Shown piece after piece: positions 1 through 8,080 of a stretch of 64,000 nucleotides of DNA (position 1 is the first letter of the stretch; each line of letters opens with the position of its first letter). The position numbers and the translations under genes were made by a program. The stretch comes from Clostridiaceae bacterium (GTDB lineage Bacteria; Bacillota; Clostridia; Lachnospirales; Lachnospiraceae). The DNA lies in contig CAJTGI010000003.1 of the NCBI GenBank assembly GCA_910575435.1, forward strand, positions 124,001 to 188,000. The letters run 5' to 3'. The notes under the pieces were generated by a model. The model had not been told where the DNA came from, made no database searches, and saw only the letters and a list, made by a program, of their open reading frames with translations.

Positions 1-30
1 TGCTATGCTATTTGCGGGAAACCATGTCAT
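1..30 (-). CDS. 5' end of a leftward prophage gene, cut by the window edge
   Basis: An ATG at base 30 on the minus strand is preceded by a good AAAAAGGAG ribosome site and opens a frame beginning MTWFPANSIA, which runs off the window. It follows the baseplate gene by about 70 bases and is probably the next tail-tip or host-binding gene. Ten residues are too few to assign a family. Confidence 0.5.
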   Translation of the reverse strand, partial: MTWFPANSIA

Positions 31-101
31 AGTAATTCACTCCTTTTTATATATTTTGTTGCCGCCGAGAGCAGCATGTGGGTAAGCTGGTTTGCTGTCT
101 C

Positions 102-836
102 TTAATTGATGATAATCCTTACGTGCAAGTCGCTAGGCAATGCTTTGAAGACTAAAATCATTTTTCCGGTTGAGATGTTGACATTGATCGGGCTGACGCC
201 AAACTGAGAAACGTATATGTTATAGGTGGCATCTTCTGTAATTTCGGCATTCTGGAAAGTAAGTACATTTTCTCCTGACAATAGGGTTCCTGTCAGGATT
301 GCCCGATTCATTGACGCAAATAATTCTTTTGTTTGCTCGAAATATGCTTTGGCATTATCTATGTCTTCATCCTGACGCATGTTCGTTCCACCATGGGCAA
401 AGCTTTCTGCCAACAGGCAGTGATTTTTAGATGCATTTATGAATTCTGTTATTGTCACTACCTGGGAATCCATGAGTTGGCCGAAGGGTGCCCGAATTAC
501 TCTCATGGTGGAAGGGAAGGTGCGCAGCACGTCATTGTCCCTATTGTCAAATCTGATGCAAAAGGCATAGTCGCCATTTTCTACTAGCATTTCCTTATTT
601 AGAAGGAAGGTGGCGGTGTGCTGGGTGTGTTCCAGGACGGGATAGTCCCGCTTGCTGCCGGAGGGGGACTGCCACTCCAGAGAAATCTGGTCGCAGTCGA
701 TGGCGTACATTTTGTTGCCATCCCAGATGGTGGCAAGGATTTCTACCGTGTTGCTGTCGCCCTGCATGGCGTGAACTAGTTGGTAGTTATTGGGCTGGCT
801 AACATTTAGGTTGATTTTCTTGGTGATTGTTGTCAT
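102..836 (-). CDS. phage upper baseplate (BppU-like) protein
   Basis: The 244-residue product starts MTTITKKINLNV, the usual beginning of BppU-type proteins that attach receptor-binding proteins to the siphophage baseplate. The N-terminal part (about residues 1-120) has the expected beta-rich pattern, with a segment comparing a cost in the form 'EWQSPSG...YPVLEHTQHTATFLL' and a following 'GDYAFCIRF'. The start at 836 was chosen over an in-frame ATG at 887 because GAGAAAGGAA lies just upstream of 836 and the earlier codons are Cys/Phe-rich and unlike the family. It lies downstream of the Tal gene in the tail operon, but two rightward cargo genes separate them. The C-terminal half has no recognisable domain. 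The family call is by sequence feel and gene order; confidence in a tail-tip role is good, in BppU moderate. Confidence 0.7.
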   Translation of the reverse strand: MTTITKKINLNVSQPNNYQLVHAMQGDSNTVEILATIWDGNKMYAIDCDQISLEWQSPSGSKRDYPVLEHTQHTATFLLNKEMLVENGDYAFCIRFDNRDNDVLRTFPSTMRVIRAPFGQLMDSQVVTITEFINASKNHCLLAESFAHGGTNMRQDEDIDNAKAYFEQTKELFASMNRAILTGTLLSGENVLTFQNAEITEDATYNIYVSQFGVSPINVNISTGKMILVFKALPSDLHVRIIIN

Positions 837-968
837 GGTATTTTTTCCTTTCTCTAGTAGATTGTTAAAACAAATACATGGAATCATTGCGGCGAGTAGA
901 AAGTCATTCCTCTGATGGTATGGATGGTAATTTTCTTCATGAGGATTTAGGTGTTATATTGTATATTC

Positions 969-997
969 TTGCCAATTATGCAAATAGGTTATATAAT
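969..997 (+). promoter_or_regulatory. sigma-A promoter of first Ig-like cargo gene
   Basis: TTGCCA (969-974), a 17-base spacer and TATAAT (992-997) precede the ATG at 1030. The same promoter and leader are repeated before the second cargo gene at 2914-2942. The promoter points against the surrounding tail genes. Confidence 0.8.
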
Positions 998-1029
998 AAA
1001 ACTATCCATGAATTGAAAGGAGTACAGCG

Positions 1030-2181
1030 ATGAAGAAAGTAACCAATCAGACGAGAATCATCATGAGCATTCTGCTCATCGCCGCCCTGGCGGTGACGGC
1101 AGTGCCGATCCATTCTCTTGCCAAGGCAAAAGTGAAATTGAACAAGACCAAATTGTCTATGAATGTTGGGAAGACAGCCTCCCTGAAATTGAAGAATAAC
1201 AAGAAGAAGGTGAAGTGGTCCAGCAGCAATAAGAAGGTGGCGAAGGTCTCTGCCAAGGGGAAGGTGAAAGGGCTAAAGAAGGGCAAGGCCACTATCACGG
1301 CGAAGGTGGGGAAGAAGAAGTACAAATGCAAAGTGACGGTGAAGGCTAGGAAGGAAGCGGAGGCTACGAAGAAGTCCTCGCCCATGCCAAAGTCCACTGC
1401 TGCGGCTACGAATAAGCCCGTGCCAAAGCCTACGGAGATACCGATTGCCACGCCTGACATTACGCCCACGGCTACTCCCACGCAGAGACCCACGGAAACT
1501 CCTGTTCCCAAATTGGAATACATTTATTTTGAGGAGCAGATAGAGGATGTGGAACTAAAATTGGGCGAGGAGATATACCTTACGGTGAAGCCATATCCGA
1601 AAGAGGCAGAGATTCCTACTAAGATCAGATGGGAAGTATCGGATCCAGATGCGGTGGGATTTTGGTTCGGAGAAACTCAAGACGAATATGGTTTTAAGCA
1701 TCATAATGGTGCCTTGGATTGGTGTGAGGCATGGGTGAAAGCAGAATTGGGGGATTATGGGACGGCCACTTTCACTGCTTGGGTAGATGATTTGTCTGTT
1801 AGTTGCAAGGTGACAGTTCCCCCGATAGAGGCAGAGTTGGAACTTAGCGAGGATGGAACAGTTTTAAAAGACTGCAAAAATGCAAATAGTGCAACTGTTA
1901 TAAATATTCCGAATACAGTGACTAGGATTGCAGGTGGATCTATAGGCTCTTGTGTAAGGGTGAAATCCTTAGAAATTCCATCATCTGTGACAACAATAAG
2001 TTATTGTGCTTTGGCAATGAAGTATGGATTATCCATGTCTTTAAAAAGCCTATATATTCCATCCAGTGTCACAAAGATTGAGGAGCAACCTTTGCCTGAA
2101 TCATGCATTATATATGGGGAAAGCGGCTCTTATGCGGAGCAATGGGCAAAGGAAAATTCTTATACTTTTGTCGTGAGGTAG
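1030..2181 (+). CDS. secreted Ig-like (Big_2) and leucine-rich-repeat protein, copy 1
   Basis: The 383-residue product has a signal peptide (basic start, hydrophobic stretch about residues 12-26, VPIHSLA then mature chain). It continues with a lysine-rich Big_2 Ig-like domain (about 33-105, containing the WSSSN...GLKKGKATITAKV pattern), a Pro/Thr linker (about 115-165), a second Ig-like domain (about 165-270, WEVSDPD motif) and a BspA-type leucine-rich segment (about 275-383, with 'IPSSVT' repeats). A GAAAGGAG site lies 7 bases before the ATG. It is transcribed from its own promoter, opposite to the phage tail genes, and is a close paralogue of 2975-4117. In position it behaves as a prophage cargo (moron) gene. 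I infer a surface or secreted adhesion role; no enzymatic motif is visible. Confidence 0.8.
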   Translation: MKKVTNQTRIIMSILLIAALAVTAVPIHSLAKAKVKLNKTKLSMNVGKTASLKLKNNKKKVKWSSSNKKVAKVSAKGKVKGLKKGKATITAKVGKKKYKCKVTVKARKEAEATKKSSPMPKSTAAATNKPVPKPTEIPIATPDITPTATPTQRPTETPVPKLEYIYFEEQIEDVELKLGEEIYLTVKPYPKEAEIPTKIRWEVSDPDAVGFWFGETQDEYGFKHHNGALDWCEAWVKAELGDYGTATFTAWVDDLSVSCKVTVPPIEAELELSEDGTVLKDCKNANSATVINIPNTVTRIAGGSIGSCVRVKSLEIPSSVTTISYCALAMKYGLSMSLKSLYIPSSVTKIEEQPLPESCIIYGESGSYAEQWAKENSYTFVVR

Positions 2182-2200
2182 AGAGTAGTTAAGCATGTAA

Positions 2201-2226
2201 CAGGGGAATGTGTTGGCATTCCCCTG
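2201..2226. terminator. bidirectional hairpin terminator, copy 1
   Basis: A perfect 10-bp stem (CAGGGGAATG / CATTCCCCTG) with a 6-base loop lies between the converging cargo gene and the Tal 3' remnant. The T-rich tail is weak. The same hairpin is repeated at 4148-4171. Confidence 0.6.
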
Positions 2227-2243
2227 TATTTAAATTGGATATA

Positions 2244-2905
2244 TTAATACATTGCAATCCAATGCACCTCTATATCTCCTATAGTATCTGCACAATAGGC
2301 ATAAATTCTAAAGCCATCTTTTGTAATGTCTGTCACGCTTGTCCTGACTGTCACAGGATTGTCTGTTATAGGGGTTATGACTACTTTGGGAGGTTTTGGC
2401 AAATGCAGTTCTACGTCCGAATGAAACCGATGATTTGGCGATTCAATATGTACTGTTTTTGAACCGCTTTTAATATTTGGTGCATAGAATGGGGCATCAT
2501 GTAAAAGTCGATTGCTCCGTGCTTCGCACTCTCTCAATCGCCACCTGCATTCGCAATCCGTCTTTTTGGACTACATGCTCATTTTGGTGGTGCGCCAATT
2601 GTCCAAGCATGCTTACATGCAAGCATGTAGCATGCTCGTTCACTCGGCTTTACTTTTACAGTAAAATAGCCATATTCTTTTACTTGTACGTTGTTTTCAA
2701 TAATGGCATCTCCTTTGAATTTGAATCTGCCCTCAAGTTTTATCATAGTATTGTCTTCGTTAGGCATCAAGGCGGTGGCATATAGTCCCGGATAGGGATT
2801 TGATGTTTCTATCTCTAAATATATTCCAGGTTTTAATGTCTCGCCAAGTGCATTTTACGTTCTTTCTTCGCCAATCAGATTTTCTTATGGGATGGAAGTT
2901 TATCT
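2244..2905 (-). pseudogene. duplicated 3' remnant of the Tal/hub gene
   Basis: Bases 2244-2495 translate to the same C-terminus as the intact Tal gene at 4190 (ending DIEVHWIAMY). Bases about 2662-2900 match the preceding part (MPNEDNTMIKLEG..., corresponding to the KLEGRIKFKGDAIIEN segment of Tal). The two parts are separated by a 159-bp insertion at 2501-2659 that breaks the frame, and no start codon or N-terminal region is present. Similarity fades at about 2900 where the next cargo promoter begins. This is a dead copy created by tandem duplication; it could still act as a recombination donor for the intact tail tip. Confidence 0.85.
2501..2659. mobile_element. 159-bp insertion with terminal inverted repeats
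   Basis: The block is absent from the otherwise matching position in the intact Tal gene (near 4445). Its ends are GTAAAAGT (2501-2508) and ACTTTTAC (2652-2659). Inside are a CGATTG...CAATCG hairpin (2509-2537) and an extended AGCATGC/ACATGC hairpin (about 2608-2638). It has no coding potential. It resembles a miniature non-autonomous element, but a flanking target duplication is not clear. Confidence 0.5.
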
Positions 2906-2913
2906 GGAAAATC

Positions 2914-2942
2914 TTGCCAATTATGCAAATAGGTTATATAAT
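2914..2942 (+). promoter_or_regulatory. sigma-A promoter of second Ig-like cargo gene
   Basis: TTGCCA (2914-2919), 17-base spacer, TATAAT (2937-2942), identical to the promoter at 969-997. The duplication junction lies just upstream, at about 2905. Confidence 0.8.
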
Positions 2943-2974
2943 AAAACTATCCATGAATTGAAAGGAGTACAGCG

Positions 2975-4117
2975 ATGAAGAAAGTAACCAATCAGACGAG
3001 AATCATCATGAGCATTCTGCTTATCGCCGCCCTAGCGGTGACAGCAGTACCCGTCCATTCTCTTGCCAAAGGGAAGGCGAAACTGAGCAAGACCAAACTC
3101 GCCCTGTATGTGGGCAAGACTGCCACCTTGAAATTGAAGAATAACAAGAAGAAGGTGAAGTGGTCCAGCAGCAACAAGAAGGTGGCGAGGGTCTCTGCCA
3201 AGGGGAAGGTGAAGGGGCTTAAGAAGGGCAAGGCCACTATCACGGCGAAGGTGGGGAAGAAGAAGTACAAATGCAAAGTGACGGTGAAGGCTAGGAAGGA
3301 GGCGAAGGCTACGAAGAAGCCCGTGCCAGTGCCAAAGCCTACTGCTGCGGCTACGAATAAGCCCGTGCCAAAGCCCACGGAGATTCCGATTGCCACGCCT
3401 GGCATTACGCCTACGGCTACCCCCACACAGAAACCTACCGCTACTCCTGTCCCAGAGTTAGAATATATTTATTTTGAGCAGGAGGAAGTGGAACTGAAAT
3501 TGGGTGAAAAGCAATTCCTGGAGGTGAAGCCATATCCGGAAGGAGCAGAGATTCCTAACATAAGGTGGGAGGTATCAGACCCGGACGTTGTGAGATTCTG
3601 GCTTGGAAAATATCAAGAGGAATTTTTTGATGAGCATTATGATTCTTACGTGGGTCGGCTGAGGGCAAAAGTGGAAGTATGGCTTGGGGATTGTGGAACC
3701 ACAACATTTACCGCTCATGTTAATGATTTAACTGCAAGTTGCAAGGTGACGATTCCGCCAATAGAGGCAGAGTTGGAACTTAGTGAGGATGGTACGGTTT
3801 TGCAGAAATGCAAAAATGCAGATCGCGCAACTGTTATAAATATTCCAAATTCAGTGACTAGACTTCAGACATCATCTTTAGCTGGTTGTTTATGGGTAAA
3901 AACTTTAGAAATACCATCATCTGTGGAAATTATAGAGAGAAAGGCTTTATCATTTGAATATGGATTATCTGCATGCTTTAAAAGTATTTATATTCCATCT
4001 AGCGTCAAAGAGATTGGACAACAATTTTTTCCTGAACCATGTATCATATATGGAGAAAGTGGTTCATATGCGGAGCAATGGGCAAGGGAAAATTCATATA
4101 CTTTTGTAGTGAAGTAG
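2975..4117 (+). CDS. secreted Ig-like (Big_2) and leucine-rich-repeat protein, copy 2
   Basis: This 380-residue paralogue of 1030-2181 has the same architecture: signal peptide, lysine-rich Big_2 domain, Pro/Thr linker with TPTATPTQ repeats, a second Ig-like domain (WEVSDPD) and a leucine-rich C-terminus ending in a shared GESGSYAEQWA motif. The first 100 codons are nearly identical between copies. The middle domain and leucine-rich part have diverged, with small insertions and deletions, so the duplication is not recent or selection favours difference. Same promoter, leader and GAAAGGAG ribosome site. It converges on the Tal gene. Function beyond a secreted surface protein is inference. Confidence 0.8.
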   Translation: MKKVTNQTRIIMSILLIAALAVTAVPVHSLAKGKAKLSKTKLALYVGKTATLKLKNNKKKVKWSSSNKKVARVSAKGKVKGLKKGKATITAKVGKKKYKCKVTVKARKEAKATKKPVPVPKPTAAATNKPVPKPTEIPIATPGITPTATPTQKPTATPVPELEYIYFEQEEVELKLGEKQFLEVKPYPEGAEIPNIRWEVSDPDVVRFWLGKYQEEFFDEHYDSYVGRLRAKVEVWLGDCGTTTFTAHVNDLTASCKVTIPPIEAELELSEDGTVLQKCKNADRATVINIPNSVTRLQTSSLAGCLWVKTLEIPSSVEIIERKALSFEYGLSACFKSIYIPSSVKEIGQQFFPEPCIIYGESGSYAEQWARENSYTFVVK

Positions 4118-4147
4118 AAAATAGTTTTGCTGTAAATATTATGTGAC

Positions 4148-4171
4148 AGGGGAATGCGCTGGCATTCCCCT
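4148..4171. terminator. bidirectional hairpin terminator, copy 2
   Basis: AGGGGAATG / CATTCCCCT, 9-bp stem with a 6-base loop, between the converging second cargo gene and Tal. It is the duplicate of 2201-2226 with one changed stem pair and a changed loop. Confidence 0.6.
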
Positions 4172-4189
4172 ATATATGAATAGAACATA

Positions 4190-7100
4190 TTAATACATTG
4201 CAATCCAATGCACTTCTATATCTCCTATTGTGTCTGCGCAATAGGCATAAATTGTAAATCCATTTTTTGTTATGTTTGACACGCTTGCCTTGACTGTTAC
4301 GGGGTTGTCCGTTATGGGTGTCACGACTACTTTGGGGGGTTTTGGCAAATGCAGTTCTACATCCGTATGGAACCGATGATCAGGTGATGTGATATGTACT
4401 GTTGTGGAATCGCTTTTGATATTTGGGGCATAGAATGGGGCATCGGAACTAAAATAGCCATATTCTTTTACTCGTACGTTGTTTTCAATAATGGCATCCC
4501 CTTTGAATTTGATTCTGCCCTCAAGTTTTTTGAGTACATTGTCTTTGTTAGGCATCAAAGCGGTGGCATATATTCCCGGATATTGATTTGATGATTCTAG
4601 TTCTAAATATATTCCAGGTTTCAATGTCTCGTCTAATGTTTGGTACTCTCTTTCCACGCCTATGATATCTTCCATCATGAGGGAAGATTTCAGGGTAAGA
4701 TGTTCTGGTGAATTTTCCACTTTGTAGTTGAGGCGTATTTGGTTTCCTTCTCCGTATTCCGTGTTAATATTGATGTTGCCACCAACGATATTAACGATTG
4801 CGTTTCCAGTTTTGTCCACTAAAAACTTTTTGTCTCCGATTTCTATTTTGGATCCGGTGATTGTTGCGCTATCTATTTTTCCAGTAAAATTTCCTTCTAT
4901 GCATGTCATTTCTCCTTTATCATTGACGATAAAGTTATCCCCCACTTTTATCTCCCCAGTAAACAGCCCTTTCCCATGAATATACAGCCCCTCTTCGTAT
5001 GGGTAACAAAGTTGCATCTCCCCATCTTTCTCAATCAGAAATGATGCGTTCTTTCCATCCAACACAATCTTACTGTTGTCCTTTTCAATTCGGAATCCCC
5101 TGTCATCCATGGTGTAATCGCCGCCTTCGTTTGATATTACCAAGCGGTTTCCCAATACCATCTTGCCGATCAATGCATCGGCGATGACCCCGTACATGCT
5201 TTCATTATTCCAGGTGATCTTGCCGATGGCCATGGAGAGGTGGTCCCAGTTATCCTTGGTAAATCCGATGATATTGTGGGAGATGCGCAGCTGGCAGCTG
5301 TCATACTGGTCCGCATCCCGGTCATATTGCCTTCCCAGGATGCCGTAATTGTCGATTAGGAATTCTTCCCGGTCATTGCTCTTGATCAGGGTGTTGGCGG
5401 CGTTCAGCCCGTCCTGGAACATTTCGTTGAATTTGCAGACTTCTTTTTCGTTCTTGCTGCTCTGCCTGGCCGTGAAGTCAAAGCTGGTGGCCATGGATGC
5501 GGCCTTTTCCAGCTTGTCCCGGACTTCCTTGATGGGCTGGTATCCCACGATGGCATCGGAGAAGGTGATCTCGCTGGTTTCCATATTGTCAAAGTGGAAG
5601 GAGGTTTCGATGATGCGCATCTTTGATAGAACGCCCTGAACCCGGGTGCGCACATAGCTGCCTAGGGAGATGTGGTCAATCTGCTCAGAGAAGCCGTCGG
5701 CTGACAGCAGGTTGCCCAGGCTCAGGGAGACGCTGTGGTTGCTCTGGCAGGCTTTCGCCGCCTCTTGCCTGGCGCTTTGGATCAATGTTTCGATGTTTGG
5801 GATCAATTCGTCTTCCGGCACGTCGGAGGTGAGATAGCTGTTCTCGTAGATATTTTCCCGCTTGAACATCATCAGTTCTTTGTACAGGTCGCCGAAATAT
5901 GCCTCAGGGGAGCAGGCTTGGTTGATCTTCTCAATCTTTTCCAGCAAGGTATCGATGCGGGCTTGGTATCCGTTAATTAGATTCTCGGATTCGTGGATCA
6001 GTATATCGATGCATGTTTTAAAGGCTAGGTATTTTTCCATAAGGTCATCATACATTGTCTTTTTTGACTCGGTTCCATCTTTCATAATGTAATGATACTT
6101 GTCCTGAATCTCGGAATTGCTATATTTGCTCATTTGATTTCCGATGATGATAGCGCATTTGTCGCCGTAGGCGCTGGAGAAGGATTTCAGCCTGTTTAAC
6201 CCATAGCCGGCAAAATATTTCGTATAATAATCTGCCTTATTCGAATGGTCCGAAGTGCTGTCAGCATAATCGGTATCGTATTTTGGCTGGAATCGGTTTT
6301 TATTGTTATCCATGAGTTGGATGTCCAGTTGCTGCTTCATCCATTGATAGTAGGAATGGGAAAAGACTTTATTATCTTCTCCGGAGAATACCTTGTATCC
6401 AGCCACCACGGGAAGTGTCCAGTATTCGGGGTGAGCATAGGAATAGCGATTCTCGCCTGTCTTCTCGTCCACGTCATTTAGCACGTAGACATACATTTTT
6501 CCATACCAAGTGGTGATGGCATTGTCTGAAGGGTCTCGATCGCATTTTGTATCGTCATGCTCCCCAGTTTTCTGGAACTCGATGCCAAACCCCAGGGGCA
6601 TTAGCAGTTTTGCATAATTCAGAATGTTTTCTGACAGCTTCTCTAGAGTGGTATCTTTCCTGTTGATGCACCCATAGGTAATGTGAGGGGTAATGATATT
6701 ATCATAAATATCTTTGCAGGCTTCTGTAAGATCTGCGCCATAGTATGGGCTGCCCTCCTCCGTGGGGGGCATTTCCAATAGGGGCATCTTGCCGGATTCC
6801 TCATAGATCTTGTCCGATATAACTTGGTTGTATTCATCCCAGCAGGCATTAAATTCTTCCTGGTAGGAGGCGTTGGATTCCTCCCGGCGGGTATTGAGAA
6901 ATGTCGCATATTCCTTCCATTTCTCTTGCAGGGCCGGGGACATTTCCGCCAGCTGTTCCTCGCTGAAGGTCCAGATGCAGTTGCTGTTTCCAATCAGGCG
7001 CTGCCCGATCTGGTTGGTGATGGCATCATCGCCTCCCTGGATGCGGATGCAGTTCTTGATGCTGTCAGCGTTTACGGTGTCCTCTAGTTCCGTCGCGATG

Positions 7101-7924
7101 TTGGCGGTGTCGATGTATGTGGTAATGTCTTTCCCGTAGCCTTTTTCAATAAACTCGGAACTGTGGCATCCCTGGCACACGCCGGCAAAGATTCGCCTCC
7201 TGTCGGTGCAGTCAGGATTGGTGCAGTGGTCTTCCATATCGAAGGCGTTGAGAGTTCGGGCAAAGGGGTCGAAGAGGAAGATGCAACCCGCTTCATTGGA
7301 TACTGTCTGTAGGAAATCGTACACGGTGGTATTGCTGGCGGTAAATTCCCGGCTGATGTTCCAGAGGCTTTTGTCGATATGCCCGATGGCATAGTGGGGG
7401 GCGTAGCTCAGTATCCTGTGGATGAGGGAGGTGTCCCGCCGCTCTGCTTTTTCCTTTTCCGTGGCGCTTTCTGATAAATTCCTGTAAAATACGGTGGCAC
7501 AGTCCTGGTAGTCTTTCTTGGCCTCGATGTCATCAGCCGTGTTGATTTCCCAGGAGCCATAAGTCTGTCCCAGTTCGCATTCCTGGAGGGACTGGCCGGT
7601 AATCTTCTTTGCCGTGGCAGCGTTTTCCGTCACCGTGACCTTGATTTCAAATAGACCGAATCCCTCAATCAGGATGACGGACAGGTCTTTGATTTTATCC
7701 CAGTGGGGAAGCTCGATGCCGTTGCTTGTCCGGTAGAGGGTGAGGGAGCAAGTGTTTGCCTCGTTTAACTTTGCCGTGACAGTCAATTCCTCGCAGGGAT
7801 GAATCTCGCAGATTTTGTGGAGCGTCCTTGTCATCAGCCATACCTTCGGGGCGGCCACCGTGCCATCGGCATGCTTTCCCACCTTGTATTGCAGCCTTGC
7901 GTATTCTCTTGTATTTTCTTTCAT
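4190..7924 (-). CDS. phage tail hub / tail-associated (Tal-like) protein
   Basis: The 1,244-residue product follows Dit in the tail operon, the standard place for the siphophage Tal/gp27-like hub that closes the tail tube and carries fibre or host-contact parts. The N-terminal about 400 residues read like a phage endopeptidase/hub domain ('ITGQSLQECELGQ', 'FTASNTTVYDFLQTVSNEAGCIFLFDP'). A Cys cluster (C-x4-C then C-x2-C, near bases 7165-7225) suggests a zinc site. The C-terminal third has short glycine-rich beta repeats (e.g. KFLVDKTGNAIVNIVGG) typical of tail spikes. I chose 7924 because GGAGG lies 7 bases before it, whereas the upstream ATG at 7945 has no site. No lytic catalytic motif was recognised. 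Its 3' end is duplicated as a remnant at 2244-2905. Confidence 0.8.
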   Translation of the reverse strand: MKENTREYARLQYKVGKHADGTVAAPKVWLMTRTLHKICEIHPCEELTVTAKLNEANTCSLTLYRTSNGIELPHWDKIKDLSVILIEGFGLFEIKVTVTENAATAKKITGQSLQECELGQTYGSWEINTADDIEAKKDYQDCATVFYRNLSESATEKEKAERRDTSLIHRILSYAPHYAIGHIDKSLWNISREFTASNTTVYDFLQTVSNEAGCIFLFDPFARTLNAFDMEDHCTNPDCTDRRRIFAGVCQGCHSSEFIEKGYGKDITTYIDTANIATELEDTVNADSIKNCIRIQGGDDAITNQIGQRLIGNSNCIWTFSEEQLAEMSPALQEKWKEYATFLNTRREESNASYQEEFNACWDEYNQVISDKIYEESGKMPLLEMPPTEEGSPYYGADLTEACKDIYDNIITPHITYGCINRKDTTLEKLSENILNYAKLLMPLGFGIEFQKTGEHDDTKCDRDPSDNAITTWYGKMYVYVLNDVDEKTGENRYSYAHPEYWTLPVVAGYKVFSGEDNKVFSHSYYQWMKQQLDIQLMDNNKNRFQPKYDTDYADSTSDHSNKADYYTKYFAGYGLNRLKSFSSAYGDKCAIIIGNQMSKYSNSEIQDKYHYIMKDGTESKKTMYDDLMEKYLAFKTCIDILIHESENLINGYQARIDTLLEKIEKINQACSPEAYFGDLYKELMMFKRENIYENSYLTSDVPEDELIPNIETLIQSARQEAAKACQSNHSVSLSLGNLLSADGFSEQIDHISLGSYVRTRVQGVLSKMRIIETSFHFDNMETSEITFSDAIVGYQPIKEVRDKLEKAASMATSFDFTARQSSKNEKEVCKFNEMFQDGLNAANTLIKSNDREEFLIDNYGILGRQYDRDADQYDSCQLRISHNIIGFTKDNWDHLSMAIGKITWNNESMYGVIADALIGKMVLGNRLVISNEGGDYTMDDRGFRIEKDNSKIVLDGKNASFLIEKDGEMQLCYPYEEGLYIHGKGLFTGEIKVGDNFIVNDKGEMTCIEGNFTGKIDSATITGSKIEIGDKKFLVDKTGNAIVNIVGGNININTEYGEGNQIRLNYKVENSPEHLTLKSSLMMEDIIGVEREYQTLDETLKPGIYLELESSNQYPGIYATALMPNKDNVLKKLEGRIKFKGDAIIENNVRVKEYGYFSSDAPFYAPNIKSDSTTVHITSPDHRFHTDVELHLPKPPKVVVTPITDNPVTVKASVSNITKNGFTIYAYCADTIGDIEVHWIAMY

Positions 7925-7968
7925 ATGAATCCTCCATTCTTTCATAGTCGCAAGTTCGATTTTTTATG

Positions 7969-8080
7969 GGAAGAATGCTTGTTTTGCATTCTTCCAGTGT
8001 GAGAAAGGCAGCTTTGCTGCCGTAGGGCATCTTGGCGAAATGCTCTCTGGCATGAGCCTTTAGAGGGCCTTCTCACACTA
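7969..8080 (-). other. structured intergenic element between Dit and Tal genes
   Basis: The spacer holds a perfect 10-bp hairpin (GGAAGAATGC / GCATTCTTCC, 7969-7995) next to a larger fold closed by AGTGTGAGAAAGG (from 7996) and CCTTCTCACACT (to 8080). Inside the larger fold are GGCAGC-TTT-GCTGCC (8008-8022) and a GGCAT...ATGAGCC stem. The outer arm overlaps the Dit stop codon. There is no T-run, so it is not a simple terminator; a processing or translation-control structure or a small palindromic insertion are both possible. Confidence 0.5.

Noticed and set aside
1047-1523. Minus-strand open frames opposite the lysine-rich Ig domains
   Set aside because: They are produced by the AAG/AAA-rich coding strand, lack ribosome sites and encode implausible Val/Gly/Phe-rich peptides.
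965-4860. Diversity-generating retroelement (template and variable repeats at the tail tip)
   Set aside because: The two Tal copies differ by ordinary substitutions and an insertion, not by adenine-directed changes, and no reverse transcriptase is in the window.
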